Below the pieces are notes generated by a model. The model saw only the letters and a list, made by a program, of their open reading frames with translations. It was not told the DNA's origin and did no database searches. The position numbers and the translations under genes were made by a program. DNA of 64,000 nucleotides from NCBI RefSeq assembly GCF_004834005.1, contig NZ_STFF01000001.1, positions 124,001-188,000 of the forward strand, read 5' to 3'. The DNA is from Niastella caeni. Lineage in GTDB: Bacteria > Bacteroidota > Bacteroidia > Chitinophagales > Chitinophagaceae. This document shows positions 27,190-37,619 of the stretch, one piece after another. Each line of letters begins with the position of its first letter. Position 1 is the stretch's first letter.

Positions 27190-28392
27190 CTACTTCTTCA
27201 ATATCTCATGTCCCAACTTGTCTCTTTTGGTAGTGAGGTATTTTTCGTTATGCGGGTTCGGTTCAACTTCAATAGGTACGGCTTCTACTATTTCCAAACC
27301 ATATCCCAGCAAACCGGCGCGTTTTTTAGGATTGTTGCTCAACAACCGCAGCTTGGTAACGCCCAGGGAACGCAATATTTGAGCGCCAATGCCATAATCC
27401 CGTTTATCCATCGGGAAACCCAGGTGCAGGTTGGCTTCCACCGTATCAAAACCGCTTTCCTGCAGCTTATACGCTTTTAATTTATTAACCAATCCAATAC
27501 CCCTGCCCTCCTGGTTCATATATAATATAATACCCTTTCCTTCTTTTTCAACATGTTGCATGGCAGCGTGCAGTTGCTCGCCACAATCGCACCGCATAGA
27601 TCCCAGAATATCACCGGTAAAGCAGGAAGAATGCACCCGCACCAGCACCGGCTCGTCTTTCTGCCATTCGCCTTTTATGAGGGCCAGATGCTCGTTAGCC
27701 GTGCCTTTTTCGTTGAAGGCAATCAATTTAAAATTGCCCCATTTGGTTGGCATATCTACCCGTACAATTTCTTCGATCAGTGAATCCGTTTTCAGGCGGT
27801 ATTCGATCAGGTCTTTTATGGAGATCAGCTTCAGATCAAACCTTTTGGCAATTTCCTGCAGTTCGGGTAATCGGGCCATGGTACCATCTTCATTCATGAT
27901 CTCTACCAGTACCCCGGCAGGTTCAAAACCAGCTAACCGGGCCAGGTCATTCACCGCCTCCGTATGACCTGCGCGGCGTAAAACGCCACCCTTTTTTGCC
28001 CGCAGGGGGAAAATATGGCCTGGGCGGCCCAGGTCTTCAGGTTTGGTATTCGGGTCTAACAGCGCCTGAATGGTCTTTGCCCGGTCATGGGCAGAAATAC
28101 CGGAGGTACAGCCATGCCCAAGCAGGTCGACCGACACGGTAAAAGCCGTTTCGTGCAGGGCCGTATTATTATTAACCATCAGGTCGAGTTGCAATTCCAC
28201 GCAACGTTCTTCTTCCAGGGGAGCACAGATCAGCCCACGCCCGTATTTACTCATAAAATTCACTATCTCAGGGGTCACATTACGCGCTGCTGTCAAAAAA
28301 TCACCCTCATTTTCACGGTCTTCGTCATCCACTACAATAACCAGTTTACCATTTTTAATGTCTTCAATGGCACTTTCAATAGAATCCAGCAT
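27190..28392 (-). CDS. ribBA: Bifunctional 3,4-dihydroxy-2-butanone 4-phosphate synthase / GTP cyclohydrolase II
   Basis: Carries out the two entry steps of riboflavin synthesis. The 400-residue protein has an N-terminal RibB domain (about 1-200; [18 protein letters not shown]-type active-site loop region with [13 protein letters not shown], and [12 protein letters not shown]) and a C-terminal RibA domain (about 205-400) with the zinc cysteines in [20 protein letters not shown] and the catalytic block [18 protein letters not shown]. The ATG at 28392 matches the family N-terminus MLDSIESAI; longer in-frame starts add unrelated residues. It stands alone, and no FMN riboswitch is recognisable upstream. 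Confidence 0.96.
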   Translation of the reverse strand: MLDSIESAIEDIKNGKLVIVVDDEDRENEGDFLTAARNVTPEIVNFMSKYGRGLICAPLEEERCVELQLDLMVNNNTALHETAFTVSVDLLGHGCTSGISAHDRAKTIQALLDPNTKPEDLGRPGHIFPLRAKKGGVLRRAGHTEAVNDLARLAGFEPAGVLVEIMNEDGTMARLPELQEIAKRFDLKLISIKDLIEYRLKTDSLIEEIVRVDMPTKWGNFKLIAFNEKGTANEHLALIKGEWQKDEPVLVRVHSSCFTGDILGSMRCDCGEQLHAAMQHVEKEGKGIILYMNQEGRGIGLVNKLKAYKLQESGFDTVEANLHLGFPMDKRDYGIGAQILRSLGVTKLRLLSNNPKKRAGLLGYGLEIVEAVPIEVEPNPHNEKYLTTKRDKLGHEILKK

Positions 28393-29122
28393 GTTATGAA
28401 ATTTCGGCAAAGTTAACATAAAACAGGAAAGCAAACAGCCCGTTCAAATGAACAGAAAACGGCCGCAGCAATACGCCCGTGCTTTACCATTCATTTGTAA
28501 TCGATTGATTATTTGCTCTGTATGAATAGTTAAACAACAACCACTTGTATAAATTGTTTACTTGCATCAGAAACAATTATAAACACATGGAATTATCAAA
28601 ATAATATACCCCATTTTTCCCTTTCCGGTTGCCTGACGTTTTGGCTTATTTTGACCTATATCAAGCAGCCTTTTCACCCTTCACATTGCCTCTATAGCAG
28701 ATAGGAAAGCGAGTTTTTTACCAACTTATTCGAATAAAAATTAATACAGGAGTACCCAAGGTTTATGGGTAAAATTCAGTGTATATGTTAGCGTTAATAA
28801 CCTGTGCACTGCTTTTACTACCGGAACAATACGTTTGATTTCAATTTCAGCTACATTTGCGCAACGATTAATTAACTATTCTAATAGCATGATACGTTGT
28901 GAATTGCTTTCAATATTATTATATACGATATATCTGAACAACGTATCTGCACTAAAATAAAACCCTGCCCTGGATTTGCCTGATGGATCATAGTAATTAC
29001 TTATCAGTTTATTAATAACCCTAACAGGCACAGTCATGTGATGCCATTATAGGGCAATGCTTGCTCCGTTAACCGTTATCGTACCCCATGTAAATTATAT
29101 TGACAAACTTAAACATCGATAT
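28393..29122. other. 730-bp intergenic region before the first TonB receptor
   Basis: I see no gene here. It contains a -7-like box (28852-28859) about 260 bp upstream of the receptor ATG, which would give an unusually long 5' leader. The leader is not obviously a known riboswitch. The remainder is AT-rich with short hairpins only. Confidence 0.4.
28852..28859 (+). promoter_or_regulatory. Putative -7 box upstream of the first TonB receptor
   Basis: TACATTTG matches TAnnTTTG. A TTTG at 28834-28837 lies upstream but at only 14 bp spacing, shorter than the usual -33/-7 distance, so the -33 element is doubtful. If used, the leader before the ATG at 29123 is about 255 nt. Confidence 0.3.
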
Positions 29123-32100
29123 ATGAGAAAACTTAAAGCTTATTTACTAAGCCTATTATTGGTTTGTACCGGTGTGCTAAGCGGTTATTCGCAGGTTACA
29201 ACCAGTAGTATGTCGGGCGTTGTTAAATCAAGCAAAGGAGAACCGCTGGTAGGAGCCACCGTGGTAGCACGCCACGAACCAACAGGTTCAGCTTTTACAA
29301 CCATAACAAGAACAGGAGGCATTTTTGATCTCACCAACCTGCCACCCGGCGGACCATATACCGTTACAATTACATATGCAGGTTATGCTGCATATAAAAG
29401 AAGCGATATAAATATTCCATTAGGTGAAAAGTTCGACCTGCTGGGTGAACTGGCCGATAAAGAAATGACATCGGTGATCGTAACAGCCGCAGGCCGCAGA
29501 GTCGCCACCGAAAAAACCGGCGCTTCCACCAACATCAGCAACCGGTTGGTGCAAAACATGCCAAACATTGCGCGCAGTTTAACCAACTTAACCCGCGTTA
29601 CGCCCCAAAGCAATGGAAACAGTTTTGCGGGTATGAACAACCGGTTCAATAATATTATGATCGATGGCTCGCTGTTCAATAACAACTTTGGCCGCAGCGG
29701 CGATGGCATGGTACCCGGTGGCGCCACATCAGCCGTATCAATTGATGCGGTAGACCAGGTACAGGTGAATATTGCGCCTTATGATGTTCGCCAGGCCGGC
29801 TTTGTGGGCAGCGGTATCAATGCGGTAACCAGAAGAGGTACCAACAACTGGTATGGAACAGCCTATGGTTATTACAGGAACCAGGAGTTCACTGGTAAAA
29901 AAGTAAAGGAAACAGATGTTCCCAACGCAAAAAGATCAACAAAGATATTCGGCGGCAGCATTGGCGGTCCTATTATTAAAGACAAGTTGTTCTTCTTTTT
30001 CAATGTAGAAAGTGAAAAAAGAACGCAACCCGGTCAAACGTATGTAGCTAAAAAAAGCGCCTCGGATACCGATCCCAATGCCACTTCCGTGCTGGCCAGC
30101 GACCTGAATACATTAAGAACATACCTTATTAATACCTACAGTTACGACCCGGGCGGTTATGAAGGCTATGATTTTGAAACTGACAATACCAAATTCCTGG
30201 GCCGTGTTGACTGGAATATTAACACTAAACACCGTTTAACACTCCGCTACACCAACTCAGAGACCAATGACGATGATATGGTGAACTCTGCCAGTGTTAC
30301 TGGTGTTACCGCCAATCGTATCAACAACAGCCGTCGGGGCGGCGCTACAGGCGGTATGGCTTATGAAGGAACCAACTTCAAGAACAATGTGAAAGTATGG
30401 TCGGGGGTTATTGAACTGAACTCTACGTTCAACAACAAATGGAGCAACCAGTTCATTGCCTCTTATACCAATAATGAATTGATACGTGTTCCCAACAGCA
30501 ATATGCCGTTCGCCGATATCATGCGTGATGCCAATAACGTGTATATTTCTTTCGGCACCGACCTGTTCTCTTACAAAAATGAAATACGCGATAAAGCCTT
30601 TAACGTTGCCAACAACCTTACCTATATCATGGGTAAGCATACGTTTACCGGTGGCGCCAACTTCGATGCCATGCAGTTTGCCAACTCTTTTACAAGTGCG
30701 GGCGGCCCCAGTTATTACCGGTATAATTCATTGAATGATTTTCTCAACAACACAGCACCGGCTGTATTTGCAGTAGCGTATGACCCCAGCAACCCAAAAG
30801 GAATAAAAGTGCCCGAAGCCAAATTTTCTCAATTGGGATTCTATTTGCAGGATATTTTCACCATTACCAATAAGCTTAAAGTTACTTATGGCTTGCGGAT
30901 GGATATACCTATATATCCTTACGATCCACCACGCAACCCGGCACTGGAACAGGTTTATTTCAAAGACGAGAACCTGATGGACGAACGGTTTGACGTAAGC
31001 AAATGGCCCGATGCCAAACCGCTATGGTCGCCCCGGTTAGGTTTCACCTATGATGCAAAAGGCGACAAATCGCTTATAGTACGCGGTGGTACCGGCATCT
31101 TCACCGGCCGCATTCCGTTCATCTGGCTGGTGAACCAGGTGGGTGATAATGGCGTGGTCCGTGCTTTATATCAACCAACCGGCGCCGCATTGTCGGCTAT
31201 CCGGTATAACAAAGACAGAACAACGTATATTCCTACGAATCCACCAGTAGTAGGTACCACCATTCCATCTGGCTCATCATACAGCGCCGCAGCCAAAGAT
31301 TTCAAAATGCCACAGGTATGGCGTTCGAACCTGGCAGTTGATAAACGATTTGCCAATAATTACACCGCTACTTTCGAAGCTATATACACGAAGATGATCA
31401 ACAACGTATATTTCCGCAATGCCAACCTGGGCTGGCAAACCGGGAACCTGGGCGGCGTTGCCGATAAGCGCCCTACCTACCAGACAAGACTTAATTCCAA
31501 TGTTAGCCAGATGATCGTTATGGATAACACCAGCAAAGGATACAGCCTGGCATTAACAGCCCAGTTACAAAAGGCTTTCTCCAATAAATGGGAAGCTGGT
31601 ATCGCATACACCTACACCCTGGCAAAAGAAGTTGCGCTCGGCAGCTCTGACCAAAGCGGCAGCGGCTGGAACACCAATAACATCATATTCAACCCCAATC
31701 AACCGGACTTAGGTTATTCCAATTATTCGGTACCACACCGCATTGTAGCGAATGTATCTTATCGCCTTGAATACCTGACTAATCGCATGGCCACTACCTT
31801 CAGCCTGTTCTATTCAGGACAACCGCAGGAACGGTACAGCTTCCGGTACGGCGGCGATATAAACGGCGATGGACAAAGCAATGATGTGATATACATTCCT
31901 AAAGACCCATCAGAAATTTCTTTTGTAGATGCATTCACAGCCAATGGCGTTACCTATACCGCCCAACAGCAGAGCGATGCCTTCTTCAAGTTTATTGAAA
32001 ACGACAAATACCTGAAAGATCACAAAGGTGAGTATATGACGAAGTACGGTGCAAAGCTGCCCTGGAACCACACGGTTGATCTGCGTGTGTTACAGGATTT

Positions 32101-32374
32101 CATTTACAGAAGAGGCACTACCAAACATACCTTACAGTTCAGTGTAGATATAATTAACCTGTTGAACCTGTTGAACAGCGAATGGGGTTACCGGTATTCC
32201 TATAATTATGGAACCTTCCAGGATATGGGTATTTTAGGTTTACCATCCGGCTTCAGCCAGGCTGCGCCCCGATACACTTTCAACCCGACAAATCCGACAA
32301 AAGCGTATCAACCTAACTTTTCAACAACCAGCACCTGGGGTATTCAATTGGGCTTACGGTATATCTTTAATTAA
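29123..32374 (+). CDS. TonB-dependent receptor, Oar-like (first of a tandem pair)
   Basis: An outer-membrane, TonB-energised transporter of 1083 residues. A signal peptide (KAYLLSLLLVCTGVLSGYSQ) is followed by a carboxypeptidase-regulatory-like domain (about 25-110; SGVVKSSKGEPLVGATVVA), a plug domain (about 120-240; NNIMIDGSLFNNNFGRSGDG, GSGINAVTRRGTNNWYGTAY) and a long beta-barrel ending in a terminal aromatic-type strand (WGIQLGLRYIFN). The Oar-type plug with SIDAVDQVQVNIAPYDVRQ distinguishes it from SusC-type receptors, and no SusD gene is present. The ATG at 29123 puts the signal peptide first. The substrate is unknown. A paralogue follows 413 bp downstream. Confidence 0.92.
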   Translation: MRKLKAYLLSLLLVCTGVLSGYSQVTTSSMSGVVKSSKGEPLVGATVVARHEPTGSAFTTITRTGGIFDLTNLPPGGPYTVTITYAGYAAYKRSDINIPLGEKFDLLGELADKEMTSVIVTAAGRRVATEKTGASTNISNRLVQNMPNIARSLTNLTRVTPQSNGNSFAGMNNRFNNIMIDGSLFNNNFGRSGDGMVPGGATSAVSIDAVDQVQVNIAPYDVRQAGFVGSGINAVTRRGTNNWYGTAYGYYRNQEFTGKKVKETDVPNAKRSTKIFGGSIGGPIIKDKLFFFFNVESEKRTQPGQTYVAKKSASDTDPNATSVLASDLNTLRTYLINTYSYDPGGYEGYDFETDNTKFLGRVDWNINTKHRLTLRYTNSETNDDDMVNSASVTGVTANRINNSRRGGATGGMAYEGTNFKNNVKVWSGVIELNSTFNNKWSNQFIASYTNNELIRVPNSNMPFADIMRDANNVYISFGTDLFSYKNEIRDKAFNVANNLTYIMGKHTFTGGANFDAMQFANSFTSAGGPSYYRYNSLNDFLNNTAPAVFAVAYDPSNPKGIKVPEAKFSQLGFYLQDIFTITNKLKVTYGLRMDIPIYPYDPPRNPALEQVYFKDENLMDERFDVSKWPDAKPLWSPRLGFTYDAKGDKSLIVRGGTGIFTGRIPFIWLVNQVGDNGVVRALYQPTGAALSAIRYNKDRTTYIPTNPPVVGTTIPSGSSYSAAAKDFKMPQVWRSNLAVDKRFANNYTATFEAIYTKMINNVYFRNANLGWQTGNLGGVADKRPTYQTRLNSNVSQMIVMDNTSKGYSLALTAQLQKAFSNKWEAGIAYTYTLAKEVALGSSDQSGSGWNTNNIIFNPNQPDLGYSNYSVPHRIVANVSYRLEYLTNRMATTFSLFYSGQPQERYSFRYGGDINGDGQSNDVIYIPKDPSEISFVDAFTANGVTYTAQQQSDAFFKFIENDKYLKDHKGEYMTKYGAKLPWNHTVDLRVLQDFIYRRGTTKHTLQFSVDIINLLNLLNSEWGYRYSYNYGTFQDMGILGLPSGFSQAAPRYTFNPTNPTKAYQPNFSTTSTWGIQLGLRYIFN

Positions 32375-32400
32375 TAATAGTACAAAAAACAATTATATGA

Positions 32401-32432
32401 ATCCGTCTCGCTTCTGCGGGACGGATTTTTTT
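32401..32432 (+). terminator. Rho-independent terminator after the first TonB receptor
   Basis: ATCCGTCTCGC (32401-32411) pairs with GCGGGACGGAT (32416-32426), loop TTCT, one mismatch, followed by a run of T. It separates the two receptor genes into independent transcripts. Confidence 0.85.
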
Positions 32433-32787
32433 ATGTATGGCATATTAATATTACCCAAAAACCTTATCCCATTAACAAAAGGAGATAATAATAGCTTGCA
32501 GCATTTGGTGCATAACCTGTGTCTATTTTCACGTTAACATTTTTTTAATCTGAATCTCTTTTCAGTTACTTTTGGCACTTGTGCGTTTATATCAGTGCTA
32601 ACCGGAATGTCAAAACTGCTACGATTCTTGTCTATTGCGCCTGAAAAACAAAGAGCTAACACCCAATATCATATTGCTGTAACGTATTGCTACAAATGAG
32701 ATTTAATCATTTGGTAATAATGTATTTGTAATATACGTAATAACAGCCCTGTTTCTTTGCACCCGAATTAAAACCAAACAAGTCAAT
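32433..32787. promoter_or_regulatory. Intergenic region with putative promoter of the second TonB receptor
   Basis: There is no gene in this 355-bp stretch. TTTG (32725-32728) and TTTCTTTG (32752-32759; one mismatch to TAnnTTTG) are separated by 23 bp and lie 28 bp before the ATG at 32788, a plausible Bacteroidetes -33/-7 promoter with a short leader. The rest is AT-rich without strong structure. Confidence 0.4.
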
Positions 32788-35700
32788 ATGAGAAGATGCA
32801 CTCTTTTGTTACTGGTAGCAGTACTATGCCTTGGAGTTGGGGTTTATGCCCAGGAAACAACTTCAGAGATCCATGGTACAGTAACAGACAATAACGGATC
32901 ACCCCTGTCTGGTGCTACTATAATTGCCCTTCACACCCCATCTGGTACAAAGTATGCTACCACCACCCGTAAAGACGGTCGTTTTAACTTACCCAACCTG
33001 CGCGTTGGCGGTCCTTATACAGTTTCGGTTACCTATGTGGGTTTTAAAAAAATGGAACAGGATAATATCAACCTGTTACTGGGTCAGGAATTTAAAGCAG
33101 ATTTCTCCCTCACGGGCGATGGAAAAGAACTGAAAGAAATAGTGGTGGCTGCTTCCAAACAAAACAAAGTATTCAGCACCAGCCATATTGGTAGCCAGGA
33201 GATAATCAATCGCACTCAGATTGAAAGATTACCTACCATCAACCGGTCGTTACAGGACTTTACCAAACTGGAACCTACCTCCAATGGTTTAAACATTGGC
33301 GGCCGCAGCAACCAGTACAACAACATGACCGTTGACGGCGCCAACTTCAACAACTCATTTGGTCTTTCTTCTGTATTGGGCGGACAAACCAACTCACAGC
33401 CCATCAGCATTGACGCCATTGAGCAGATCCAGGTGAACGTTTCTCCCTATGATGTAACACAAGGCGGTTTTGCAGGAACCGGTATCAACTCCGTAACCCG
33501 TAGCGGTACCAACCAGTTTAAAGGTTCTGTATACACTTATTTAAAAGGAAAAGGAACCCAGGGTTACAACGTTGCCAATACCAAAGTTGCCAAAACGCCT
33601 CTTACCTATAACTTACGTGGCTTTTCAGTTGGTGGCCCCATCATAGAAAACAAGGTATTCTTCTTTATAAGCGGCGAACAGGTTCGCCAGGAAGTACCCG
33701 CCACCAGCTTCACCGCATCTGATGCCAGCAAACCACCCGTATCTGGTAGTGTTTCAAGAGCGAACAAGGATTCGTTGGAAGCATTGATAAGCTTGTTGAA
33801 AAATTCACCTAAACTGGGCGGATACGATCCCGGCGCTTATCAGGGTTATAATTTCCTGACCAAAAGTGATAAACTGACACTTAAAATTGACTGGAACATT
33901 AACCGTAACCACACCCTTACCGTTAAATACAATTACCTGAAGTCTTATGCCGACCAGTTTGCCAGTGGCAGCCGGCCTAACAATGGTACATCAATGGTTA
34001 CCAGTGGCTCAGGTGCAGCTAATAACACGGCCATGCCATTCTGGGCTGCCGGTTATGGCATCAATAATAACTTCAACATTTTTATTGCCGAGTTGAATTC
34101 GCGCTTCGGGAACTCCATGTCTAACAAACTGCAAGTAGGTTATACGGCATTAAGAGATTTCCGTTCACAGCACTCGCCTTCCGATACCATGCCTTTTGTT
34201 GACATCCTGGATGGCACCGGTAACATTTTTACTTCCTTCGGTTATGAAATGTTTACTTACAACAACAGGCTGAACACCGATGTATTCCAACTGTCAGATA
34301 TCTTTAAGATGTATGCAGGAGCCCACGAATGGACCTTCGGTTTCCAGGCTTACCAGAGAAAATATGAAAATGCATTTGCACCCGGCTATCGCGGCGTATA
34401 CCAGTTTAACAGCCTGAACGACTTCAGGAACAGTTTACTGAATGGAGCCGCCAATGCCAGAACTTTTTACTTACAATATTCTGCCTTACCTGGTGGGGCT
34501 TTCCCCTGGGCTGAAGCCGGTTCAACAGAAGCTGGTGTGTTTGTACAGGACAAATGGCGTTTGCACAAAAACCTGACCCTTACATTAGGTGTACGCGCAG
34601 ATATGACCTTCTACAAACAATCATTCACCGATAACCCATACTTTAACGCCTTAAAGTTCAAAGACGGCAAATCGTATAACATTGGAAAAGCGCCTGGCAA
34701 TGCACTGATCATCTCTCCAAGACTCGGATTTAACTGGGATGTATTGGGCAATAAAACATTACAGCTGCGTGGTGGCGCCGGTGTATTCTCTGGTCCCCCA
34801 CCCTTTGTTTGGGTAAGCAACCAGGCAAGCAATAATGGTATACAGTTCGGCGCATTGCAAACCAGCAATGTACCCTTCGGTTATAAACCAGCAACGGGCG
34901 CCTCTAATACCAGTTACAGCGTAGCCCTGGTAGATGATAATTTCAAATATCCTACCGTATTGAAATCTAACCTGGCTATTGATAAAAAATTCGCCAACGA
35001 CTGGACGATCACAGTGGAAGGGTCTTATTTCAAAGACCTTAATGCAGTATACTATTCTAACCTGAACCTGAACCAAGGCAACGCCTTTGAATTAAGCGGT
35101 TGGGATACCAGACCCCGTTATATTCAGGCAACAGGAAGCTCTTATGATATTTACAGAAGTAATAAATACTATTACAACAAGCCAAGCGCCAGCAACTTTA
35201 CCGGCAATACCCTGGCCGATCCTTCCATAGGAACCGCCATCTTAATGAAGAACTCTAAAAAGGGATATGGCTATACGTTAACAGCCAGAATTGAAAAGAG
35301 CTTCAAAAACCTGTTTACCAGCGTAGCCTACACTTATAGCGCATCCAAGAACGTTGCCGAAGGCGGTAGCACCGCTTCTTCTTTGTGGAGCGCAAGAGCA
35401 GTTGGTAATATGGACCCCAATAGCGATAACCTCGCCTATTCTTCCTTCTATCAACCGCACCGTATTATCGCCTTTGCAAGCTACCGGTTTGAATATGCAA
35501 AATACTTTGCCACTTCATTCGGTGCCGTATTTGAGGCAGCACCTTCAGGCGCCAGCTCTTATATTTACAATGGCGACGTTAATGGCGACGGAAACACCAA
35601 TGACCTGATCTACATTCCACGCGATGCTACTGAAATTACCCTGGTTCCTGTAAGCGGTACTGCCGATGTAAGAACTGCTTCACAGATCTGGGCGCAGTTA

Positions 35701-36126
35701 GACAACTACATTAAACAGGATAATTACCTCAGCAAACATCGTGGCGAGTATGCGCAGGCAAATGCCTGGACCTGGGCGTTCTACAAAAAGTTAGACCTGA
35801 ATATCACCCAGGATATTTACTTCTATTCAAAAGGCAAAAAAGACATCAATAAACACACATTGCGTCTGACGCTTGATTTGATCAATGCAGGTAACTTCCT
35901 GAACAAATATTGGGGTTTGGTAAAAACACCTAACTTATTGAGCAACTCTTCAGGCTATCAATTACTGCGCTATGAAGGCCTTTCTGCCGATAACAAAACA
36001 CCACGATATTCATTCCCTTACCAGGATGCTACCAACCAGGTTCCTTTTGCCAACAGCTATACCAACAATACCGGTATAACATCACGCTGGCAAATGCAAT
36101 TTGGTATCCGCTACCTGTTTAACTAA
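32788..36126 (+). CDS. TonB-dependent receptor, Oar-like (second of a tandem pair)
   Basis: An outer-membrane receptor of 1112 residues, paralogous to the one upstream. Signal peptide (CTLLLLVAVLCLGVGVYAQ), carboxypeptidase-regulatory-like domain (about 24-108; IHGTVTDNNGSPLSGATI), plug (NNMTVDGANFNNSFGLSSV, SIDAIEQIQVNVSPYDVTQG, GINSVTRSGTNQFKGSVY) and a beta-barrel ending WQMQFGIRYLFN. The plug is well conserved with the first copy, whereas the predicted extracellular loops (for example around residues 300-420) differ, so the two may import different substrates. No SusD, TonB or ExbBD gene is adjacent. It has its own terminator. Confidence 0.92.
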   Translation: MRRCTLLLLVAVLCLGVGVYAQETTSEIHGTVTDNNGSPLSGATIIALHTPSGTKYATTTRKDGRFNLPNLRVGGPYTVSVTYVGFKKMEQDNINLLLGQEFKADFSLTGDGKELKEIVVAASKQNKVFSTSHIGSQEIINRTQIERLPTINRSLQDFTKLEPTSNGLNIGGRSNQYNNMTVDGANFNNSFGLSSVLGGQTNSQPISIDAIEQIQVNVSPYDVTQGGFAGTGINSVTRSGTNQFKGSVYTYLKGKGTQGYNVANTKVAKTPLTYNLRGFSVGGPIIENKVFFFISGEQVRQEVPATSFTASDASKPPVSGSVSRANKDSLEALISLLKNSPKLGGYDPGAYQGYNFLTKSDKLTLKIDWNINRNHTLTVKYNYLKSYADQFASGSRPNNGTSMVTSGSGAANNTAMPFWAAGYGINNNFNIFIAELNSRFGNSMSNKLQVGYTALRDFRSQHSPSDTMPFVDILDGTGNIFTSFGYEMFTYNNRLNTDVFQLSDIFKMYAGAHEWTFGFQAYQRKYENAFAPGYRGVYQFNSLNDFRNSLLNGAANARTFYLQYSALPGGAFPWAEAGSTEAGVFVQDKWRLHKNLTLTLGVRADMTFYKQSFTDNPYFNALKFKDGKSYNIGKAPGNALIISPRLGFNWDVLGNKTLQLRGGAGVFSGPPPFVWVSNQASNNGIQFGALQTSNVPFGYKPATGASNTSYSVALVDDNFKYPTVLKSNLAIDKKFANDWTITVEGSYFKDLNAVYYSNLNLNQGNAFELSGWDTRPRYIQATGSSYDIYRSNKYYYNKPSASNFTGNTLADPSIGTAILMKNSKKGYGYTLTARIEKSFKNLFTSVAYTYSASKNVAEGGSTASSLWSARAVGNMDPNSDNLAYSSFYQPHRIIAFASYRFEYAKYFATSFGAVFEAAPSGASSYIYNGDVNGDGNTNDLIYIPRDATEITLVPVSGTADVRTASQIWAQLDNYIKQDNYLSKHRGEYAQANAWTWAFYKKLDLNITQDIYFYSKGKKDINKHTLRLTLDLINAGNFLNKYWGLVKTPNLLSNSSGYQLLRYEGLSADNKTPRYSFPYQDATNQVPFANSYTNNTGITSRWQMQFGIRYLFN

Positions 36127-36149
36127 GACAATAATTCGTGTTCTGAATA

Positions 36150-36180
36150 AGCCGTTCCGATCTTCGGGGCGGCTTTTTTG
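36150..36180 (+). terminator. Rho-independent terminator after the second TonB receptor
   Basis: AGCCGTTCCG (36150-36159) pairs with CGGGGCGGCT (36165-36174), using two G-U pairs and a 5-nt loop, then TTTTTT. It is 24 bp downstream of the stop codon. Confidence 0.85.
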
Positions 36181-36652
36181 TTGTTTGGAGCTTTGCGGAT
36201 TTTTGACAGACCGTTCGACCTTGATGCTACCTCAATGATACCTCATTGTGGCCTCTTTGGGTCCTCTTTGCTTCCTCGGATTCCGAGGAGCCAAAGAGGT
36301 GGAACAGAGGAGGAGCCGAGGAGGCAAAGAGGAGGCTGTGTTTTTCATCCCCCGTTTTCGACAGTTCGTCACACCATTTATCGAACAGCGTCCCAAAAAA
36401 AAGACGTTTTCGAGAAGAAAATGCTATTCATCACACCATTTCCCGAAGCCCGTCACATCAATAACAAAACACCATCACATTTTGGGAAAAAAGGTGGAGA
36501 AGCTGGTATACATTTGTAACATGCGTACGTGAAGATCTTTGAAAAGACGAACTTGAAGATTGTTTATTGCAGATTGTTTATTGTAAATTGGTTCTTTACT
36601 TTCAGCATTCGGCCTTAGGCCTTGTAGCGTATTTTGCTTACAGCTTGTGGCT
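36181..36652. other. Non-coding spacer between receptor and esterase genes
   Basis: There is no credible gene, although several short frames are open. Contents: the three-armed GAGGAGCCAAAGAGG structure (36251-36336), a near-direct repeat of CATCACACCATTT / GTCACACCATTT with nearby CGTTTTCGA (36355-36460), a GATTGTTTATTG repeat pair (about 36558-36585), and GCTTACAGCTTGTGGC-type words near 36635-36660 next to the esterase stop. Confidence 0.5.
36251..36336. repeat. Alternative-hairpin repeat (CCTCTTTGCTTCCTCGG arms)
   Basis: Arm A at 36263-36279 (CCTCTTTGCTTCCTCGG) is complementary, with a two-base interruption, to arm B at 36283-36299 (CCGAGGAGCCAAAGAGG). It is also complementary to a third arm at 36316-36333 (CCGAGGAGGCAAAGAGGA). 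Hence two mutually exclusive long hairpins can form. It is well downstream of the receptor terminator, so it is unlikely to be a simple terminator. Confidence 0.65.
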
Positions 36653-37480
36653 TTAAGCTGTATTCCGCTTCCTCCATCCCCACTTCAAAAACACGGGCAG
36701 CGCTTTGGCCCAGGAACGGATATCATGTTTGCCATCGGGCAATTGCAGGTAATGCATGTTCTTTCCCTCAACCCAGCCTTTGGCCAGCAGTTCCCGCATC
36801 ACGTCGATGGTATCGTCGATAGAATCGATCACGCCATTGTTATTGCGATCTTCGGTTTCATCGAGCTCGCCGCATTGAAAGAAGAATTTCAAACCAGGTT
36901 GATATTTCCCCTGCCTTATCTGCCGGTGCATCAGCCGGTCAGTGGCTTCGTTAAAATCTTTATCTTTTCTGTCTTTCGACCGCCACCACAAGGCCCCGGA
37001 AAATACCCCCACTTTAGAAAATAGATCCGGATGGTTCCACACCAGGTCAAGCGCACTTAAGCCACCCAATGAAAAACCGGCAAAGGCCATTTCATTAAAC
37101 ACCAGGTGACTATAACGCTCATGAATATATGGTAAAAGCTCTTCCAGGATAAACTGTCGGTACAAACCTGCTTTGGCGCCACGGCCTTTAAAATCGGGCC
37201 CACTGGTCATGCCATATTCCTGCAATCTATCTTCACCACTATGAATTCCAACACACAGCAAAGGCGTAATGGTTTCGGTTTGATGCAGGTATGCGATCAT
37301 TTTATCAAAGCCCATGGCTTCAATATCCTGACCATCATTGAACAATAATAAACCGACTGGACTATTATCTCCGAGGTTACTGGCGGGACCGTAGAAATTT
37401 ATCGTTATGGTACGTTGGAGCGCTTCAGATGGCAATTCTACCGTTTCTACCATTATTCCGGTACTAACTTCTGTTTGCAT
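36653..37480 (-). CDS. Esterase D/enterochelin-esterase-like alpha/beta hydrolase
   Basis: A cytoplasmic hydrolase of 275 residues with no signal peptide. The nucleophile elbow is AGFSLGGLSALDLVW. The family approach region (VGLLLFNDGQDIEAMGFDKM) precedes it, and the catalytic His is probably in LPDGKHDIRSWAKALP. An unusual insertion, GELDETEDRNNNGVIDSID, looks like a calcium-binding D-x-N-x-x-G turn. It is divergent from an ATP-grasp ligase gene with 139 bp between starts. In Bacteroidota such esterases accompany ATP-grasp and GCS2-type ligases, so it may hydrolyse an ester or peptide intermediate of that pathway. The ATG at 37480 is preferred to an upstream TTG. Confidence 0.82.
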   Translation of the reverse strand: MQTEVSTGIMVETVELPSEALQRTITINFYGPASNLGDNSPVGLLLFNDGQDIEAMGFDKMIAYLHQTETITPLLCVGIHSGEDRLQEYGMTSGPDFKGRGAKAGLYRQFILEELLPYIHERYSHLVFNEMAFAGFSLGGLSALDLVWNHPDLFSKVGVFSGALWWRSKDRKDKDFNEATDRLMHRQIRQGKYQPGLKFFFQCGELDETEDRNNNGVIDSIDDTIDVMRELLAKGWVEGKNMHYLQLPDGKHDIRSWAKALPVFLKWGWRKRNTA

Positions 37481-37619
37481 ACCTGTCAAAATTAGTAATT
37501 CTGCTCAAGCAGTAACGTTAAAAGTACGGGAATTGTCCGATTTGTTTATTCACCAACCTTCCGATAAATTTGGTAAGAAAGTTTGTGAGAAAAGATTTGA
37601 ATCACCCAAATGCGCTTGT

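Noticed and set aside
29123..36126. SusC/SusD polysaccharide utilisation locus
   Set aside because: No SusD-like lipoprotein or glycoside hydrolase is present, and the plug domains are Oar-like.
36178..36532. Overlapping plus-strand ORFs rich in Arg, Lys and Glu
   Set aside because: They are produced by the GAGGAGCC repeat arms; three frames are open at once and none resembles a protein family.
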